DNA from: Tychonema sp. LEGE 06208
GTDB lineage: Bacteria > Cyanobacteriota > Cyanobacteriia > Cyanobacteriales > Microcoleaceae
Length of the DNA: 34,432 bases
Assembly (NCBI RefSeq): GCF_015207505.1
Contig: NZ_JADEWT010000067.1
Location: 1-34,432 of the forward strand
Reading direction: 5' to 3'
Numbering within the stretch: the stretch's first letter is position 1; every line of letters begins with the position of its first letter. The position numbers were made by a program, and so were the translations under genes. Shown here piece by piece: positions 1 to 8,632 of this stretch. The notes under the pieces were generated by a model that searched no databases, had not been told where the DNA came from, and was given only the letters and a program-made list of their open reading frames with translations.

Positions 1-127
1 AATTAGAAAATCATATTGCTGCCATTTGGCGCTTTGTGCATCATTACAATGCTAATTTACAGCTCTAAACGCCTACTTTCTTTGAATTCAGTTTAATTCT
101 CTTGATCCTTTCCTTCAGGGTACTACC
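1..127 (+). mobile_element. Right end of an IS1-family insertion sequence
   Basis: This is the terminal part of an IS1-like element whose body lies left of the window. It holds the transposase C-terminus (stop at 66-68) and a probable terminal inverted repeat ending at about 127. Read inward on the minus strand, that end starts GGTAGT, then has AAGGAAAG and AGAATT. The IS1-like remnant at 33811 starts the same way, although the two are not identical and spacing differs. DUF1772 coding sequence resumes directly after base 127, so the insertion appears to have split that gene. The boundary is inferred from the resemblance of the two ends and from where homology resumes; no target duplication can be tested because the other end is outside. 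Confidence 0.55.
3..68 (+). pseudogene. IS1-family transposase, C-terminal 21 residues (cut by window edge)
   Basis: An open frame enters from the left edge and ends at TAA 66-68. It reads LENHIAAIWRFVHHYNANLQ plus L. This closely matches the C-terminus of the IS1-like transposase remnant at the other end of the window (LAAIWYFIHEYNASLCIN), and is the usual end of cyanobacterial IS1-type InsB proteins (catalytic DDE domain, cut-and-paste or replicative transposition). Whether the upstream part is intact cannot be seen. Confidence 0.65.
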
Positions 128-425
128 GCTTTTTGGAACGGCTGCGGCTTGCATTTTTCTAGCTTTCTCCTCATTCCAGTGGCATCAACTAGGTGCTATC
201 TATTTGCTGATTGGTAGCTTGTTGTATCTCGTCGGTACGGTGGGAGTGACGATCGCCTGTAATGTACCGCTGAACGATGCGCTGGCAAAAGTCGATCCAG
301 GCAGCGCTGAGGGTGCGAGGCTGTGGGCGAGCTACCTTGTTAACTGGACAATCTGGAATCACATTCGATCGGCAGCAGCGCTAGCGGCATCAGCAGTCTT
401 GGCGATCGCCCTCCGTTACCCTTGA
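126..425 (+). pseudogene. DUF1772 (anthrone-oxygenase-like) membrane protein, 5' truncated
   Basis: About 99 codons of a DUF1772-family integral membrane protein. The recognisable family core is present: PLFGTAAAC, then a hydrophobic segment, GSLLYLVGT, NVPLNDALA, SAEGARLW and WTIWNHIRS, with a final hydrophobic helix. Family members usually have about 150-160 residues; the first about 50, including the first membrane helix, are missing. The frame remains open upstream to a TTG at 102, but those eight codons lie in the insertion sequence end, so a start there would be fortuitous. The gene is therefore probably dead, truncated by the IS1-like element. The family's role in cyanobacteria is not established. 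Confidence 0.7.
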
Positions 426-756
426 AAAAGCGACAGTCAGCCCGTTGCAGGTTGCATACCTTTCGTCCTTTCTGTTCAGAGTCGATCGCCAATCAATCAA
501 TCCTAAACGCCTTACGTTGCCTCGGTGTCAAGGGGTGAAGGAAAAAAAAATTTGCCCGATCGGCCGCAATGGCGATTTTTCCGCAGTGCGATCGCTTTTG
601 TGGCAGACTCCCCCGCCGACTCAACAGCAACAAACACCCGCCCAACTAAGCTGGCAAAGCTGTAATCCGCTACAATCGGTGTTTGGTAAAGAATTTTTAC
701 GAATTCGCTGCCCTTTACAGCCATTTCGGCTTGTACTAACCAACCTGCGTGAAAAT
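426..756. other. Intergenic leader upstream of ndhB
   Basis: This 331-base stretch precedes ndhB. It contains a GCGATCGC HIP1 site near 588-595 and a TACAAT hexamer at about 671-676 that could be a -10 box, leaving a leader of about 80 bases. The ndhB frame stays open through it back to 445, but the translation (cysteine-, proline- and glutamine-rich) does not resemble NdhB. No other gene is seen. Confidence 0.4.
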
Positions 757-2328
757 ATGGATTTTGCTACTCTTGCCGCCCAGCTAAATGCTGGAACTAT
801 CTTGCCGGAGGGAATTATCATCGTCACCCTCCTGGTGGTTCTCGTAGGCGATTTAATCGTAGGCCGCAGTTCCTCTACTTGGACTCCCTACGTGGCCGTT
901 GCGGGTTTGCTAGCCGCCGTTGCTGCTTTGTGTTTGCAGTGGGACAACGTTAATACGATCTCGTTTTTGGGCGGTTTTAACAGCGATGCCTTGAGTTTGG
1001 TATTTCGCGGAATTATCGCTTTGACGACGGCTGTCACTATTTTGATATCCGTCCGCTACGTACTGCAAACGGGTACTGCTTTAGCGGAATTTATCTGCAT
1101 TTTGCTCAGCGCTACTTTGGGGGGAATGTTCCTTTCCGGCGCTAATGAATTGGTGATGATTTTTATTTCGTTGGAAACTCTGAGTATCTCGTCTTATTTG
1201 CTGACGGGTTACACAAAACGCGACCCGCGTTCCAATGAAGCTGCTTTGAAATATTTGTTAATTGGTGCATCTTCTTCGGCGGTGTTTCTCTACGGTATTT
1301 CGCTGCTGTACGGGTTGTCTGGTGGCCAAACTACGCTAAATGCGATCGCGGCCAACCTTTCTACTGTTAATGACGGTCAATCTCTCGGTTTGGTAATTGC
1401 TTTGGTTTTTGCGATCGCCGGCATCGCCTTCAAAATCTCCGCAGTTCCCTTTCACCAATGGACACCGGACGTTTATGAAGGTTCGCCCACACCAGTTGTC
1501 GCCTTCCTTTCTGTCGGTTCCAAAGCCGCCGGTTTTGCCCTAGCAATCCGCTTGTTAACAACAGCTTTCCCCGCACTTACGCCGCAGTGGCAATTCATAT
1601 TCACAGCCTTAGCCATACTCAGCATGGTGTTGGGCAATGTAGTTGCCCTCGCCCAGACTAGCATGAAGCGGCTTTTGGCTTATTCGTCGATCGCCCAAGC
1701 CGGTTTTGTAATGATTGGTTTGATTGCAGGAACCGAAGCCGGTTACTCCAGCATGATATTTTATCTGTTGATCTACCTGTTTATGAACCTAGGCGCATTC
1801 GCCTGCATCATCCTCTTCTCCCTGCGGACAGGAACCGACCAAATCAGCGAATACTCGGGCTTGTATCAAAAAGACCCGCTGCTAACTTTAGCATTAAGTA
1901 TTTGCCTGCTTTCTCTCGGCGGAATTCCCCCCCTAGCAGGATTCTTCGGCAAAATCTATCTGTTCTGGGCAGGCTGGCAAGCTGGACTTTACGGCTTAGT
2001 TATCCTGGGATTAATTACCAGCGTAATTTCGATTTACTACTACATCCGCGTCGTCAAAATGATGGTAGTAAAAGAACCTCAAGAGATGTCGGATGCGGTG
2101 AAGAATTATCCCGAAGTTCGCTGGAACCTTCAGGGAATGCGGCCTTTGCAAGTCAGCGTCGTACTAACTTTAGTCGCGACAACATTGGCTGGGATTTTGT
2201 CTAATCCTTTGTTTAACTTAGCAAACGATTCTGTCACCAAAACTCCCATGTTGCAATCGGCAATTAGTCAGGTTGTACCGACTTATGCTGTGAAAGTTGA
2301 ATCAAATCTCTTGTCTCGCAACGATTGA
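757..2328 (+). CDS. ndhB: NAD(P)H-quinone oxidoreductase subunit 2 (NdhB)
   Basis: Encodes a 523-residue antiporter-like membrane subunit of the cyanobacterial NDH-1 complex, which oxidises ferredoxin, reduces plastoquinone and pumps protons in the thylakoid membrane; it serves respiration, cyclic electron flow and CO2 uptake. The protein begins [13 protein letters not shown] and consists almost wholly of hydrophobic helices. It carries conserved proton-antiporter-M motifs, e.g. [20 protein letters not shown] with the key charged residues, [31 protein letters not shown] and [12 protein letters not shown]. The start at 757 is chosen because it gives the family length (about 520); the open frame runs 104 codons further upstream without similarity. 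A strong terminator follows 25 bases after the stop, so the gene is probably monocistronic. Confidence 0.96.
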   Translation: MDFATLAAQLNAGTILPEGIIIVTLLVVLVGDLIVGRSSSTWTPYVAVAGLLAAVAALCLQWDNVNTISFLGGFNSDALSLVFRGIIALTTAVTILISVRYVLQTGTALAEFICILLSATLGGMFLSGANELVMIFISLETLSISSYLLTGYTKRDPRSNEAALKYLLIGASSSAVFLYGISLLYGLSGGQTTLNAIAANLSTVNDGQSLGLVIALVFAIAGIAFKISAVPFHQWTPDVYEGSPTPVVAFLSVGSKAAGFALAIRLLTTAFPALTPQWQFIFTALAILSMVLGNVVALAQTSMKRLLAYSSIAQAGFVMIGLIAGTEAGYSSMIFYLLIYLFMNLGAFACIILFSLRTGTDQISEYSGLYQKDPLLTLALSICLLSLGGIPPLAGFFGKIYLFWAGWQAGLYGLVILGLITSVISIYYYIRVVKMMVVKEPQEMSDAVKNYPEVRWNLQGMRPLQVSVVLTLVATTLAGILSNPLFNLANDSVTKTPMLQSAISQVVPTYAVKVESNLLSRND

Positions 2329-2352
2329 TTTTAGTGGGATTTGAAAGAGTGG

Positions 2353-2387
2353 AAAGCGCCTAATTGTCAAAGATTAGGCGCTTTTTT
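2353..2387 (+). terminator. Rho-independent terminator of ndhB
   Basis: A perfect stem AAGCGCCTAAT / ATTAGGCGCTT with an 8-base loop is followed directly by a T run. It lies 25 bases after the ndhB stop codon and is the clearest intrinsic terminator in the window. Confidence 0.9.
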
Positions 2388-2505
2388 ATATCTTCAACCT
2401 GCGGAGGCAGGTGAGAGTTTGTATAGACGCGGTTTCAACCGCCCGGTCTTCTGTAATCAAATTCAAATCGCCGATGATTGTGATATACTATTAGTCATGA
2501 TTTTT

Positions 2506-2548
2506 AACCGCAGATTGAAGCAGATTAACACAGATTAACGCGGATAAA
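2506..2548. repeat. Dispersed AACCGCAGATT-type repeat
   Basis: AACCGCAGATTGAAGCAGAT followed by variants of AACACAGATTAACGCGGAT. Short GCAGAT/ACAGAT units recur here. A related inverted pair is at 19216-19292, between other genes. It is a common intergenic repeat type in filamentous cyanobacteria and codes for nothing recognisable. Confidence 0.5.
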
Positions 2549-2567
2549 ATATAGTGGAGGTGTAAAA

Positions 2568-3185
2568 ATGTTAGTAAAAACCAAGTCAAAGTTTTATACT
2601 CCCGATGAGTACCGGCAGTTAGAAGAAACTACTGAGTTTAGAAATGAATATCGCGATGGAGAAATTTTAGAGATGGCCGGTGGCACAATTAATCACAGCC
2701 GGATTATCCGAAATTTGAGTAGAGTTTTGGGAAACTTGCTTGAGGGGCAACCTTTTGAGCTTTTTCACAACGATTTGCGGCTGTGGATTCCTCGATACCG
2801 GCGGGGAACTTACCCGGATATTATGGTGATTGAAGGAGAACCAGTTTTTACGGAAGGACATACCGACGAGATACTCAATCCAATCATGATTGTGGAAGTC
2901 CTTTCTAAGTCTACCAAGGATTTCGATAGAGAGGATAAATTTCGGTTTTATCGCTCGATTCCTGAATTCCGCGAGTATATATTAGTCAATCAATCCGATT
3001 TTTTAGTCGCACAGTATATTAAAAATGAATCGAATCAATGGTTGTTTCAGGAATATGAGGGAGAATCGGCAATAGTTGCTTTCGCTACGCTGGGAGTGCA
3101 AATGTTGATGAGCGAGATTTACAACAAAGTAGTATTTGAAACGGAGGAAACGGAGGAAACGGAGGAAGCAGAAGTACAGGAATGA
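2568..3185 (+). CDS. Uma2-family (DUF820) restriction-endonuclease-like protein
   Basis: A 205-residue protein with the PD-(D/E)XK fold of the Uma2/DUF820 family, which is strongly expanded in cyanobacteria and whose biological role is largely unknown. Catalytic-type residues are visible in order: the Asp in TYPDIMVIE, the Glu in PIMIVEVLSKST and the Lys in DREDKFRFYRSI. The start has a good ribosome site (GGAGGT, 7 bases upstream). The C-terminus carries an acidic low-complexity tail, ETEETEETEEAE, encoded by a GAAACGGAG-type 9-base tandem repeat; this is a likely site of copy-number variation. A second family member is at 12905-13525 on the other strand. Confidence 0.88.
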   Translation: MLVKTKSKFYTPDEYRQLEETTEFRNEYRDGEILEMAGGTINHSRIIRNLSRVLGNLLEGQPFELFHNDLRLWIPRYRRGTYPDIMVIEGEPVFTEGHTDEILNPIMIVEVLSKSTKDFDREDKFRFYRSIPEFREYILVNQSDFLVAQYIKNESNQWLFQEYEGESAIVAFATLGVQMLMSEIYNKVVFETEETEETEEAEVQE

Positions 3186-3290
3186 AATTCATGCTATTGG
3201 GTGATGCAATATCCAGCTTGGTAACACTAAAACAATAATAATTTGGTTGGTGGTGAGGAATTTAGTCCTCTGATTTTTCTGAGGTAAAAA

Positions 3291-3707
3291 ATGGATAACT
3301 ACCGCATAGTCGAGACTTTGACGGAAAGTCAGGTTTCTGACTTGATGGATTTGTACAAAAACGAGTTTTGGTGCGACAAGCGGAGGCGGGAGGATGTGGT
3401 GAAAATGCTTGCGGCTACTGATGTTACCATTGGTTTGGTCGATGAGGGCGATAGGCTAATTGGCATCACCCGCGTCCTCACCGATTTTGTCTACAGGGCG
3501 ATGGTTTTTGATGTGATTGTCAAGCCGACACACAGAAAAATGGGACTGGGCGCGGTATTGATGGATGCAGTTTTCAATCATCCCGAATTGCAAGCCGTGG
3601 AGAGTTTTTCTCTTAATTGTTTGCCGAAAATGATACCATTTTACGAGCGCTGGGGTTTCACGGACGATTTGGGAGAAATTAAGTCTATGCGGCGCAAAAA
3701 CAGCTAA
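3291..3707 (+). CDS. GNAT-family N-acetyltransferase
   Basis: A 138-residue single-domain acetyltransferase. The acetyl-CoA binding motif A is clear at residues 74-93 (FDVIVKPTHRKMGLGAVLMD), containing the R-x-x-G-x-G pyrophosphate loop at 82-87. A C-terminal FYERWGF segment is typical of the family, with a likely active-site tyrosine. The substrate cannot be read from sequence; small molecules, antibiotics or protein N-termini are all possible in this superfamily. The gene ends 11 bases before the convergent ArsC-like gene. Confidence 0.88.
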   Translation: MDNYRIVETLTESQVSDLMDLYKNEFWCDKRRREDVVKMLAATDVTIGLVDEGDRLIGITRVLTDFVYRAMVFDVIVKPTHRKMGLGAVLMDAVFNHPELQAVESFSLNCLPKMIPFYERWGFTDDLGEIKSMRRKNS

Positions 3708-3718
3708 ATTAAGCTCAT

Positions 3719-4069
3719 TTAATGCCCAAGTTTTTCTCGAATTGCATCTTCTTTAAAACCTACTAAAACAGCAGTTCCATCTTTCACAAACAGCGGACGT
3801 TTCAGCAGCATCGCATCCTTAGCAAAGGCTTCCACCCATTCTTCACCAGTCCAGTCTTTCTTGTCGTCGCCCAAAGTACGATAAGATTGACCGGAGGTAT
3901 TTCGCATTGGTTTAAAGCCTAAAGTTTTCACCCAGTTTTCAATTGTTTCGCGAGTTGGTGGCTGTTCTTTTGTGTTAATGAACTCGTAAGTGATGCTGTT
4001 ATCTTTGAGCCACTGCAAAGCTTTTTTGCAGGTTCCGCAGTTGGGGATTCCGTAAACTTGAATTGACAT
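3719..4069 (-). CDS. ArsC/Spx/YffB-family thioredoxin-fold protein
   Basis: A 116-residue thioredoxin-like protein that begins MSIQVYGIPNCGTCKKALQW, with a CxxC pair (Cys at residues 11 and 14) in the usual active-site position. Further family features are the PPTRETIENW segment and LLKRPLFVKDG near the end, which match the ArsC-like branch (arsenate reductase, Spx, YffB). Without a clear arsenate-binding triad or an ars operon, arsenate reduction is not supported; a glutathione- or redox-linked function like YffB or MgsR is equally possible. It faces the acetyltransferase gene and is followed upstream by repeats. Confidence 0.85.
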   Translation of the reverse strand: MSIQVYGIPNCGTCKKALQWLKDNSITYEFINTKEQPPTRETIENWVKTLGFKPMRNTSGQSYRTLGDDKKDWTGEEWVEAFAKDAMLLKRPLFVKDGTAVLVGFKEDAIREKLGH

Positions 4070-4090
4070 AATATTTGGGAATTGGGAATG

Positions 4091-4129
4091 GGGAATTGGG
4101 CTCTAGCGTTGCGGAGGGATTGGGAATTG
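4091..4129. repeat. 39-base repeat, inverted copy at 13752-13790
   Basis: The 39 bases here are the exact reverse complement of 13752-13790, as read by eye. The core is CTCTAGCGTTGCGGAGGGAT between GGGAATTGGG-type flanks. It belongs to the GGGAATTGGG repeat class scattered between genes in this genome. Confidence 0.75.
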
Positions 4130-4150
4130 GGAATAACTAACGACAGTTGG

Positions 4151-4204
4151 CTGTTGACTGTTGACTGTTGACTGTTGACTGTTAACTGTTAACTGTTGAC
4201 TAAG
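4151..4204. repeat. Heptamer tandem array (CTGTTGA)n
   Basis: About seven tandem copies of CTGTTGA, two with the variant CTGTTAA. This is a short tandemly repeated repetitive sequence of the kind widespread between genes in filamentous cyanobacteria. Confidence 0.85.
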
Positions 4205-4236
4205 AGGGCGGGCACGCACCATCCACCGCCCCTACC

Positions 4237-4296
4237 AACTAATGACTAACAACTAATGACTAATGACTAATGACTAATGACTAATGACTCTTGACT
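4237..4296. repeat. Heptamer tandem array (ACTAATG)n overlapping a gene end
   Basis: About seven copies of ACTAATG (one variant ACTAACA). The array runs into the DUF4332 gene: its final codons and stop (..KSH stop at 4281) are within the degenerate end of the array, so the repeat has supplied or trimmed the C-terminus. Confidence 0.8.
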
Positions 4297-4724
4297 AATT
4301 TAGCTTGTTGAATCCATTGTTGCACGCGATCGACCGAAGGAGTCAAATCATTGCGCTGCATTGTCGCTACGTGCAGTCTCAGGATTTGTTGGTGCAACCT
4401 CTCCACGGGCATTTGAGCTAATTGAGCGGCAGAAGCAACGCCGGCGTGCAGCAACAGCCCGCAATACTGACAGCCGACACTGGGAATCCGAGCCAGCTCT
4501 GCCATCGCTACCCATTTATTAACTGATAGAATGTTAATGTGTAATTGATTTGCTAATAATGCTTTCGCAGCCGGTGTTTTCGTCATGCGAATTAATTGCG
4601 CGGTTGTGGTGATGCCGCATTGTTCTAGTTGAGACTGGTTTTCATTGCTCAATCCCGGCAAGTGTTCGATCGGCCAATCCCGTATTTGTACGGAATTTTT
4701 AGGAGCTTTGTGAGGAATTTTCAT
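4281..4724 (-). CDS. DUF4332 helix-hairpin-helix protein
   Basis: A 147-residue protein of the DUF4332 type, common in cyanobacteria. Two helix-hairpin-helix-like units are visible: HLPGLSNENQSQLEQCGITT at about residues 21-40 and RIPSVGCQYCGLLLHAGVAS at about 79-98, each followed by a short helix (TAQLIRM, AAQLAQM). Such pairs resemble the non-specific DNA-binding elements of polymerases and nucleases, but no activity is known for the family. The stop codon lies in a heptamer repeat array. It is divergent from the aminopeptidase gene across a 399-base gap. Confidence 0.8.
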   Translation of the reverse strand: MKIPHKAPKNSVQIRDWPIEHLPGLSNENQSQLEQCGITTTAQLIRMTKTPAAKALLANQLHINILSVNKWVAMAELARIPSVGCQYCGLLLHAGVASAAQLAQMPVERLHQQILRLHVATMQRNDLTPSVDRVQQWIQQAKLVKSH

Positions 4725-5123
4725 CTTATTTTCAGGGAATTTACTTATACTTTAAAGTCGAAAATATCAAGCCGTCAATAGATGCGATCGCTCTTGTTAC
4801 AACATCTACAAAAACCCGATCGACTACTTTGGTCGATCGCCCCTGTTGCTACAGGGAATGTTAATTACTTGCCGCGCAACACTTTCAGCCTTTGTTGCCT
4901 TGCTGTCTGGCAAGATTTGTGCTGAACAAATTCCTGTCGGCGGCGATCGCAAATGCGATCGAAAACGCTACGCACAAGATGATAGCAAGAAATAATATAA
5001 AGATTAGACTTTTTTCCAAATGACTGCTAAGTTTGAAGTCAAGACTTTATTTATTTTAAGACTGAGAATTAAAGGACTGAAGTCCTTACTACAAACAAAA
5101 TTCAAAATAATCTGCTGTTAGCC
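4725..5123. other. Divergent intergenic region (DUF4332 / aminopeptidase P)
   Basis: Holds promoters for both flanking genes, though none can be pinned down. Visible structure: an 8-base perfect stem CGATCGAC/GTCGATCG at 4817-4839 with no T run, several GCGATCGC-type sites (about 4785 and 4943), and the palindrome at 5072-5087. No open frame or RNA gene is recognised. Confidence 0.5.
5072..5087. repeat. REP-like palindrome AAGGACTGAAGTCCTT
   Basis: A 7-base stem with a 2-base loop followed by ACTACAAAC. A related unit (GAGGC..GACTGAAA..GCCTC followed by ACTACGAACC) sits at 30602-30630. This is a dispersed intergenic repeat type. Confidence 0.55.
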
Positions 5124-6512
5124 ATGACCATTACTAAGACTGATGATATGTTAAAAGATATTTTACACCAACGGCGGCAAAAACTTGCCAATTTAATTGA
5201 TTTTCCGGTAATTCTTTGGTCTGGGCGCAGCATTCCTCGCAATTATCCGGCGCTGACTTTTCCTTTTCGCGCCAGCAGTCACTTTCTATATTTTGCAGGT
5301 TTGCAGTTAGAAAATGCTGCGATTCGCTTAGAATCGGGTAAATTAGAATTGTTCTTAGATGATGCAGATTCTAGCAGCACTCTTTGGCATGGAGAAATGC
5401 CGAAACGTGCAGAAATTGCTGAATTAATTGGGGCTGATGCTGCTTTCCCCATGACTGAATTAAAAGCGCGCTCCACAAATGCCGCCACGATCGCCCTTCA
5501 GGATAGCTTGACTCTGTTGCAACAGTCACAAATTCTCGATCGCCCCCTTGCACCGTCCAAAGCGCCAACCGGCATCGATCTAGAATTAACTCAGGCGATC
5601 GTATCGCTGCGCCTGAGCCACGATGCAGCCAGTTTGGTCGAATTGCGTCAAGCTGCCGCTGTCACCGTAGCAGCGCACAAAGCGGGCATGGCGGCCACAG
5701 GAAATGCTCGCATCGAAGCAGGGATTCGCGCTGCAATGGAAAGTGTCATCATCTCGGAAAACATGACCTATGCCTATCCGAGTATTGTTACGGTACAGGG
5801 CGAAGTTCTGCACAGCGAACACTATCACAATCCGCTACAAACAGGAGATTTGCTGCTAGCAGATGTCGGGGCAGAAACATCAATGGGATGGGCGGCAGAT
5901 GTGACTCGCACTTGGCCGGTTTCGGGCAAATTTTCGCCAACTCAAAGAGCAATTTATGATGTGGTTTTGGCAGCGCACGATGCTTGTATTGAGAAAATTA
6001 GTCCGGGGGTGGAATATCAAGATATTCACCTGTTAGCTGCTCGAATTATGGCGGCAGGATTGGTAGATTTGGGTATTTTGCAGGGGAATGTTGAAGATTT
6101 GGTAGAAATGGATGCTCACGCGCTGTTTTTTGTGCACGGCATCGGGCATTTAATCGGTTTGGATGTTCACGATATGGAAGATTTGGGCGATTTGGCTGGC
6201 TATGCAGCCGGAAGAACGAGAAGCAGTCGGTTTGGGTTGGGTTTTTTGCGGCTGAATCGAGTTTTGCGTCCGGGAATGCTGGTATCGATCGAACCTGGTT
6301 TTTATCAAGTGCCGGCAATTTTGAATAACTCTGAAAATCGCGCCAAATATAAAGAATTTGTAAAGTGGGACGAGTTGGAAAAATTCGCGGACGTCCGGGG
6401 CATACGCATTGAAGATGATATACTTGTTACCGAAGAGGGTAGAGAAGTATTAACAGGGAAATTGCCAGCGAAAGCTCAGGAAATTGAGGAGTTAGTTGCG
6501 GTAAGTATGTAG
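5124..6512 (+). CDS. Aminopeptidase P family protein (M24B, Xaa-Pro aminopeptidase)
   Basis: A 462-residue dinuclear metallopeptidase predicted to remove an N-terminal residue preceding proline. The N-terminal creatinase-like domain spans about residues 14-165 (aminopeptidase P N-terminal domain, SHFLYFAGL). The pita-bread catalytic domain occupies about 170-445. All five metal ligands are visible: Asp247 (LLLADVGAE), Asp259 (AADVTRTWP), His342 (HGIGHLIGLDVHD), Glu390 (SIEPGFY) and Glu430 (GIRIEDDILVT), with His338 and His349 of the same motif. No signal peptide, so it is cytoplasmic. The length matches the PepP branch. An in-frame ATG at 5148 is an alternative start. It is not in an obvious operon; the cyclase gene begins 63 bases downstream. 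Confidence 0.93.
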   Translation: MTITKTDDMLKDILHQRRQKLANLIDFPVILWSGRSIPRNYPALTFPFRASSHFLYFAGLQLENAAIRLESGKLELFLDDADSSSTLWHGEMPKRAEIAELIGADAAFPMTELKARSTNAATIALQDSLTLLQQSQILDRPLAPSKAPTGIDLELTQAIVSLRLSHDAASLVELRQAAAVTVAAHKAGMAATGNARIEAGIRAAMESVIISENMTYAYPSIVTVQGEVLHSEHYHNPLQTGDLLLADVGAETSMGWAADVTRTWPVSGKFSPTQRAIYDVVLAAHDACIEKISPGVEYQDIHLLAARIMAAGLVDLGILQGNVEDLVEMDAHALFFVHGIGHLIGLDVHDMEDLGDLAGYAAGRTRSSRFGLGFLRLNRVLRPGMLVSIEPGFYQVPAILNNSENRAKYKEFVKWDELEKFADVRGIRIEDDILVTEEGREVLTGKLPAKAQEIEELVAVSM

Positions 6513-6575
6513 GGATAGATCGCAAAGCGGGCGATCGTCCACAGTTCTAACAGGCGAGAAAAAAGATAAATAAAG

Positions 6576-8264
6576 ATGAACAAAGCTTGGCAAACAGGTA
6601 TTTTGATGTTAGTTGAAAAACTAGCAGCGCAAGTCCAAAAATTTGCAGCGCGGAGACTTGGACGGATTTTTCGCAACCGTATATCCTCGCCGCCGCCGAT
6701 GCAAGTTGCACCTTTCCCCAGCAACGAAGAAGAGAGACTAAAAGCACTTCACCGCTACCAGATTCTCGATACAGATGCCGACGAAGCTTTTGATGACCTA
6801 ACAGCTTTAGCATCCTATATTTGCGGCACTCCTATTGCTTTAGTCAGCTTAATAGACGCTAACCGACAGTGGTTTAAATCAAAAGTCGGTTTGGACGCCT
6901 CAGAAACTCCTAGAGAGTTAGCATTTTGCGCTCACGCTATTTTAAATCCCAATGAATTGTTAGTTATACCCAATGCTCTAGAAGACGATCGCTTTGCGGG
7001 GAATCCGTTAGTAACTGCCAATCCCAATATTCGGTTTTATGCTGGAGCGCCGCTAGTAACTTCTGATGGTTTCCCGATCGGCACTTTGTGCGCGATAGAT
7101 ACAATTCCGCGCCACCTCACTCCAGAACAATTAGAAGCGCTGCGGACGTTAGGAAGGCAAATTATTAACCAAATGGAGTTGCGAATTAATTATGCTAAAT
7201 TAAAGCGCGCCCAGAGCCGGGAAAAACAAGTTGAAGCAAAACTTCGGTCTACTGACGAGCAAATTGTCAATTTTTTAGAAGGAATGAGCGATGCTTTTTT
7301 TGCTCTCGACCTCCAGTGGCGATTTACTTACGTCAATTACAAAGCCTCGCAATTTTTGCAGCGCGTACCGGAAGAACTTTTTGGTAAAACTTTTTGGGAA
7401 GAGTTTCCCGATTTAATAAGTTCGGTATTTTATGAAGAGTGTCATCAAGCTGTAGCCAAACAAGTGGGAGTGAATTTTGAGAAATATTATCGTCCCTTAA
7501 AACTGTGGTTGGAAGTCCGGGCTTTTCCCAGTCATGACGGCATTTCTGTATTTTTTCACGACATCACTAAGCGTAAGCAGATGCAATCGGCACTCAGGAA
7601 ACAACAGAAAAAAACTGAGGATTTACTGCTAAATATTTTGCCCGAACCGATCGCCAACAGGTTGAGGCACGAACCGGGGCTAATTGCAGACAAGTTTGAA
7701 AAAGCCACTATTCTTTTTGCTGATTTGGTGAATTTTACCCAAATTTCTACCACGATGCCCGCCACTCAATTAGTATATTTACTGAATGAAATTTTTTCAA
7801 TTTTCGACAAGCTCAGCGACAAGCATGGATTAGAGAAAATCAAAACGATCGGGGATGCTTATATGGTAGCGGGCGGTATTCCGATTGAACGCCCAGATCA
7901 CGCTGAGGCGATCGCCGAAATGGCACTGGATATGCTAGTAGCAATTCAGGAATTAAATGTGAAGCTAGAGGCGAATTTTGCGATCCGCATCGGGATTAAT
8001 AGCGGCCCGGTGGTGGCGGGGGTAATCGGCACTAAAAAATTCATTTACGATTTGTGGGGAAATGCGGTAAATACAGCCAGCCGCATGGAATCTCACGGCA
8101 TACCGGGCCGCATTCAAGTCAGCCACTATACTTATAACTTGCTGCACGATAAATATGAATTTGAAGACCGGGGTGAGATCGAGATTAAAGGTAAAGGAAG
8201 AATGCAGACTTATTTCCTGACGGGCCCGAAAACAGCAAGGGAGATGGAAATAGTCGGAGATTAA
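6576..8264 (+). CDS. GAF-PAS adenylate cyclase (class III)
   Basis: A 562-residue signalling enzyme predicted to make cAMP. Domains in order: GAF (about 55-205, with the [13 protein letters not shown] and [19 protein letters not shown] signatures), PAS (about 228-332), short coiled linker with the [11 protein letters not shown] motif (about 335-365), and class III cyclase (about 372-548). Catalytic residues are intact: metal Asp382 (FADLVNFT) and Asp427 (GDAYM), adenine-selecting Lys423 and Asp492 ([10 protein letters not shown]), and Asn499/Arg503 in NTASRM. The Lys/Asp pair argues for ATP rather than GTP. It has no membrane segment, so the input is a cytosolic small molecule or chromophore; no phytochrome-type cysteine is evident. 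ATG at 6576 is used; ATG at 6699 would start just before the GAF domain and is possible. Confidence 0.92.
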   Translation: MNKAWQTGILMLVEKLAAQVQKFAARRLGRIFRNRISSPPPMQVAPFPSNEEERLKALHRYQILDTDADEAFDDLTALASYICGTPIALVSLIDANRQWFKSKVGLDASETPRELAFCAHAILNPNELLVIPNALEDDRFAGNPLVTANPNIRFYAGAPLVTSDGFPIGTLCAIDTIPRHLTPEQLEALRTLGRQIINQMELRINYAKLKRAQSREKQVEAKLRSTDEQIVNFLEGMSDAFFALDLQWRFTYVNYKASQFLQRVPEELFGKTFWEEFPDLISSVFYEECHQAVAKQVGVNFEKYYRPLKLWLEVRAFPSHDGISVFFHDITKRKQMQSALRKQQKKTEDLLLNILPEPIANRLRHEPGLIADKFEKATILFADLVNFTQISTTMPATQLVYLLNEIFSIFDKLSDKHGLEKIKTIGDAYMVAGGIPIERPDHAEAIAEMALDMLVAIQELNVKLEANFAIRIGINSGPVVAGVIGTKKFIYDLWGNAVNTASRMESHGIPGRIQVSHYTYNLLHDKYEFEDRGEIEIKGKGRMQTYFLTGPKTAREMEIVGD

Positions 8265-8632
8265 ATTTAGAACAGGAAAGTTCGGTAACGGATTTTTTAA
8301 CGGATGTAACGGATAGTGAAGTAGGGTGCGTCAGAAGTGTAAAATTTGTGCGACAAATTCACAATCTCATTGTGACGTACCAACTAATGAATAAATGGTG
8401 TGTCAGTTCTAAAATTTTCGGTGAGAATTGAGAATTATCTTGCCTGACGCACCCTACGGCTAAGATTTGAAAGTACCTGAAACATTAGGCCCGATCGCCT
8501 GCCAAGCAAAACAACAGCAACAGTTGTCAACAAATCAGATTATGCTATACACACGCAGAGAGATCCAAGCAATCCCAAGCGCGGTACTCGACGTTATAAA
8601 AATATTAAGTTGAAGTCCTCGGAGCCTTTAAT
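8265..8632. other. Intergenic region between cyclase and plmA
   Basis: A 368-base gap. Its left half carries the inverted-repeat element at 8321-8457; the rest is AT-rich sequence preceding plmA. No gene is recognised. Confidence 0.5.
8321..8457. repeat. GTAGGGTGCGTCAG-bounded inverted-repeat element, copy 1
   Basis: 137 bases bounded by perfect 14-base inverted repeats GTAGGGTGCGTCAG / CTGACGCACCCTAC. A second element with the same ends and similar length but a different interior is at 24578-24708. No target duplication is visible. It looks like a small non-autonomous or REP-like element. Confidence 0.7.

Noticed and set aside
445-756. 104-codon N-terminal extension of ndhB
   Set aside because: Composition is unlike NdhB and the family length is met from the ATG at 757.
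2341-2538. 65-codon open frame after ndhB
   Set aside because: It runs through the ndhB terminator hairpin and a dispersed repeat.
4817-4839. Terminator hairpin before the aminopeptidase gene
   Set aside because: The stem is not followed by a T run and lies between divergent genes; it is built from the abundant CGATCG motif.
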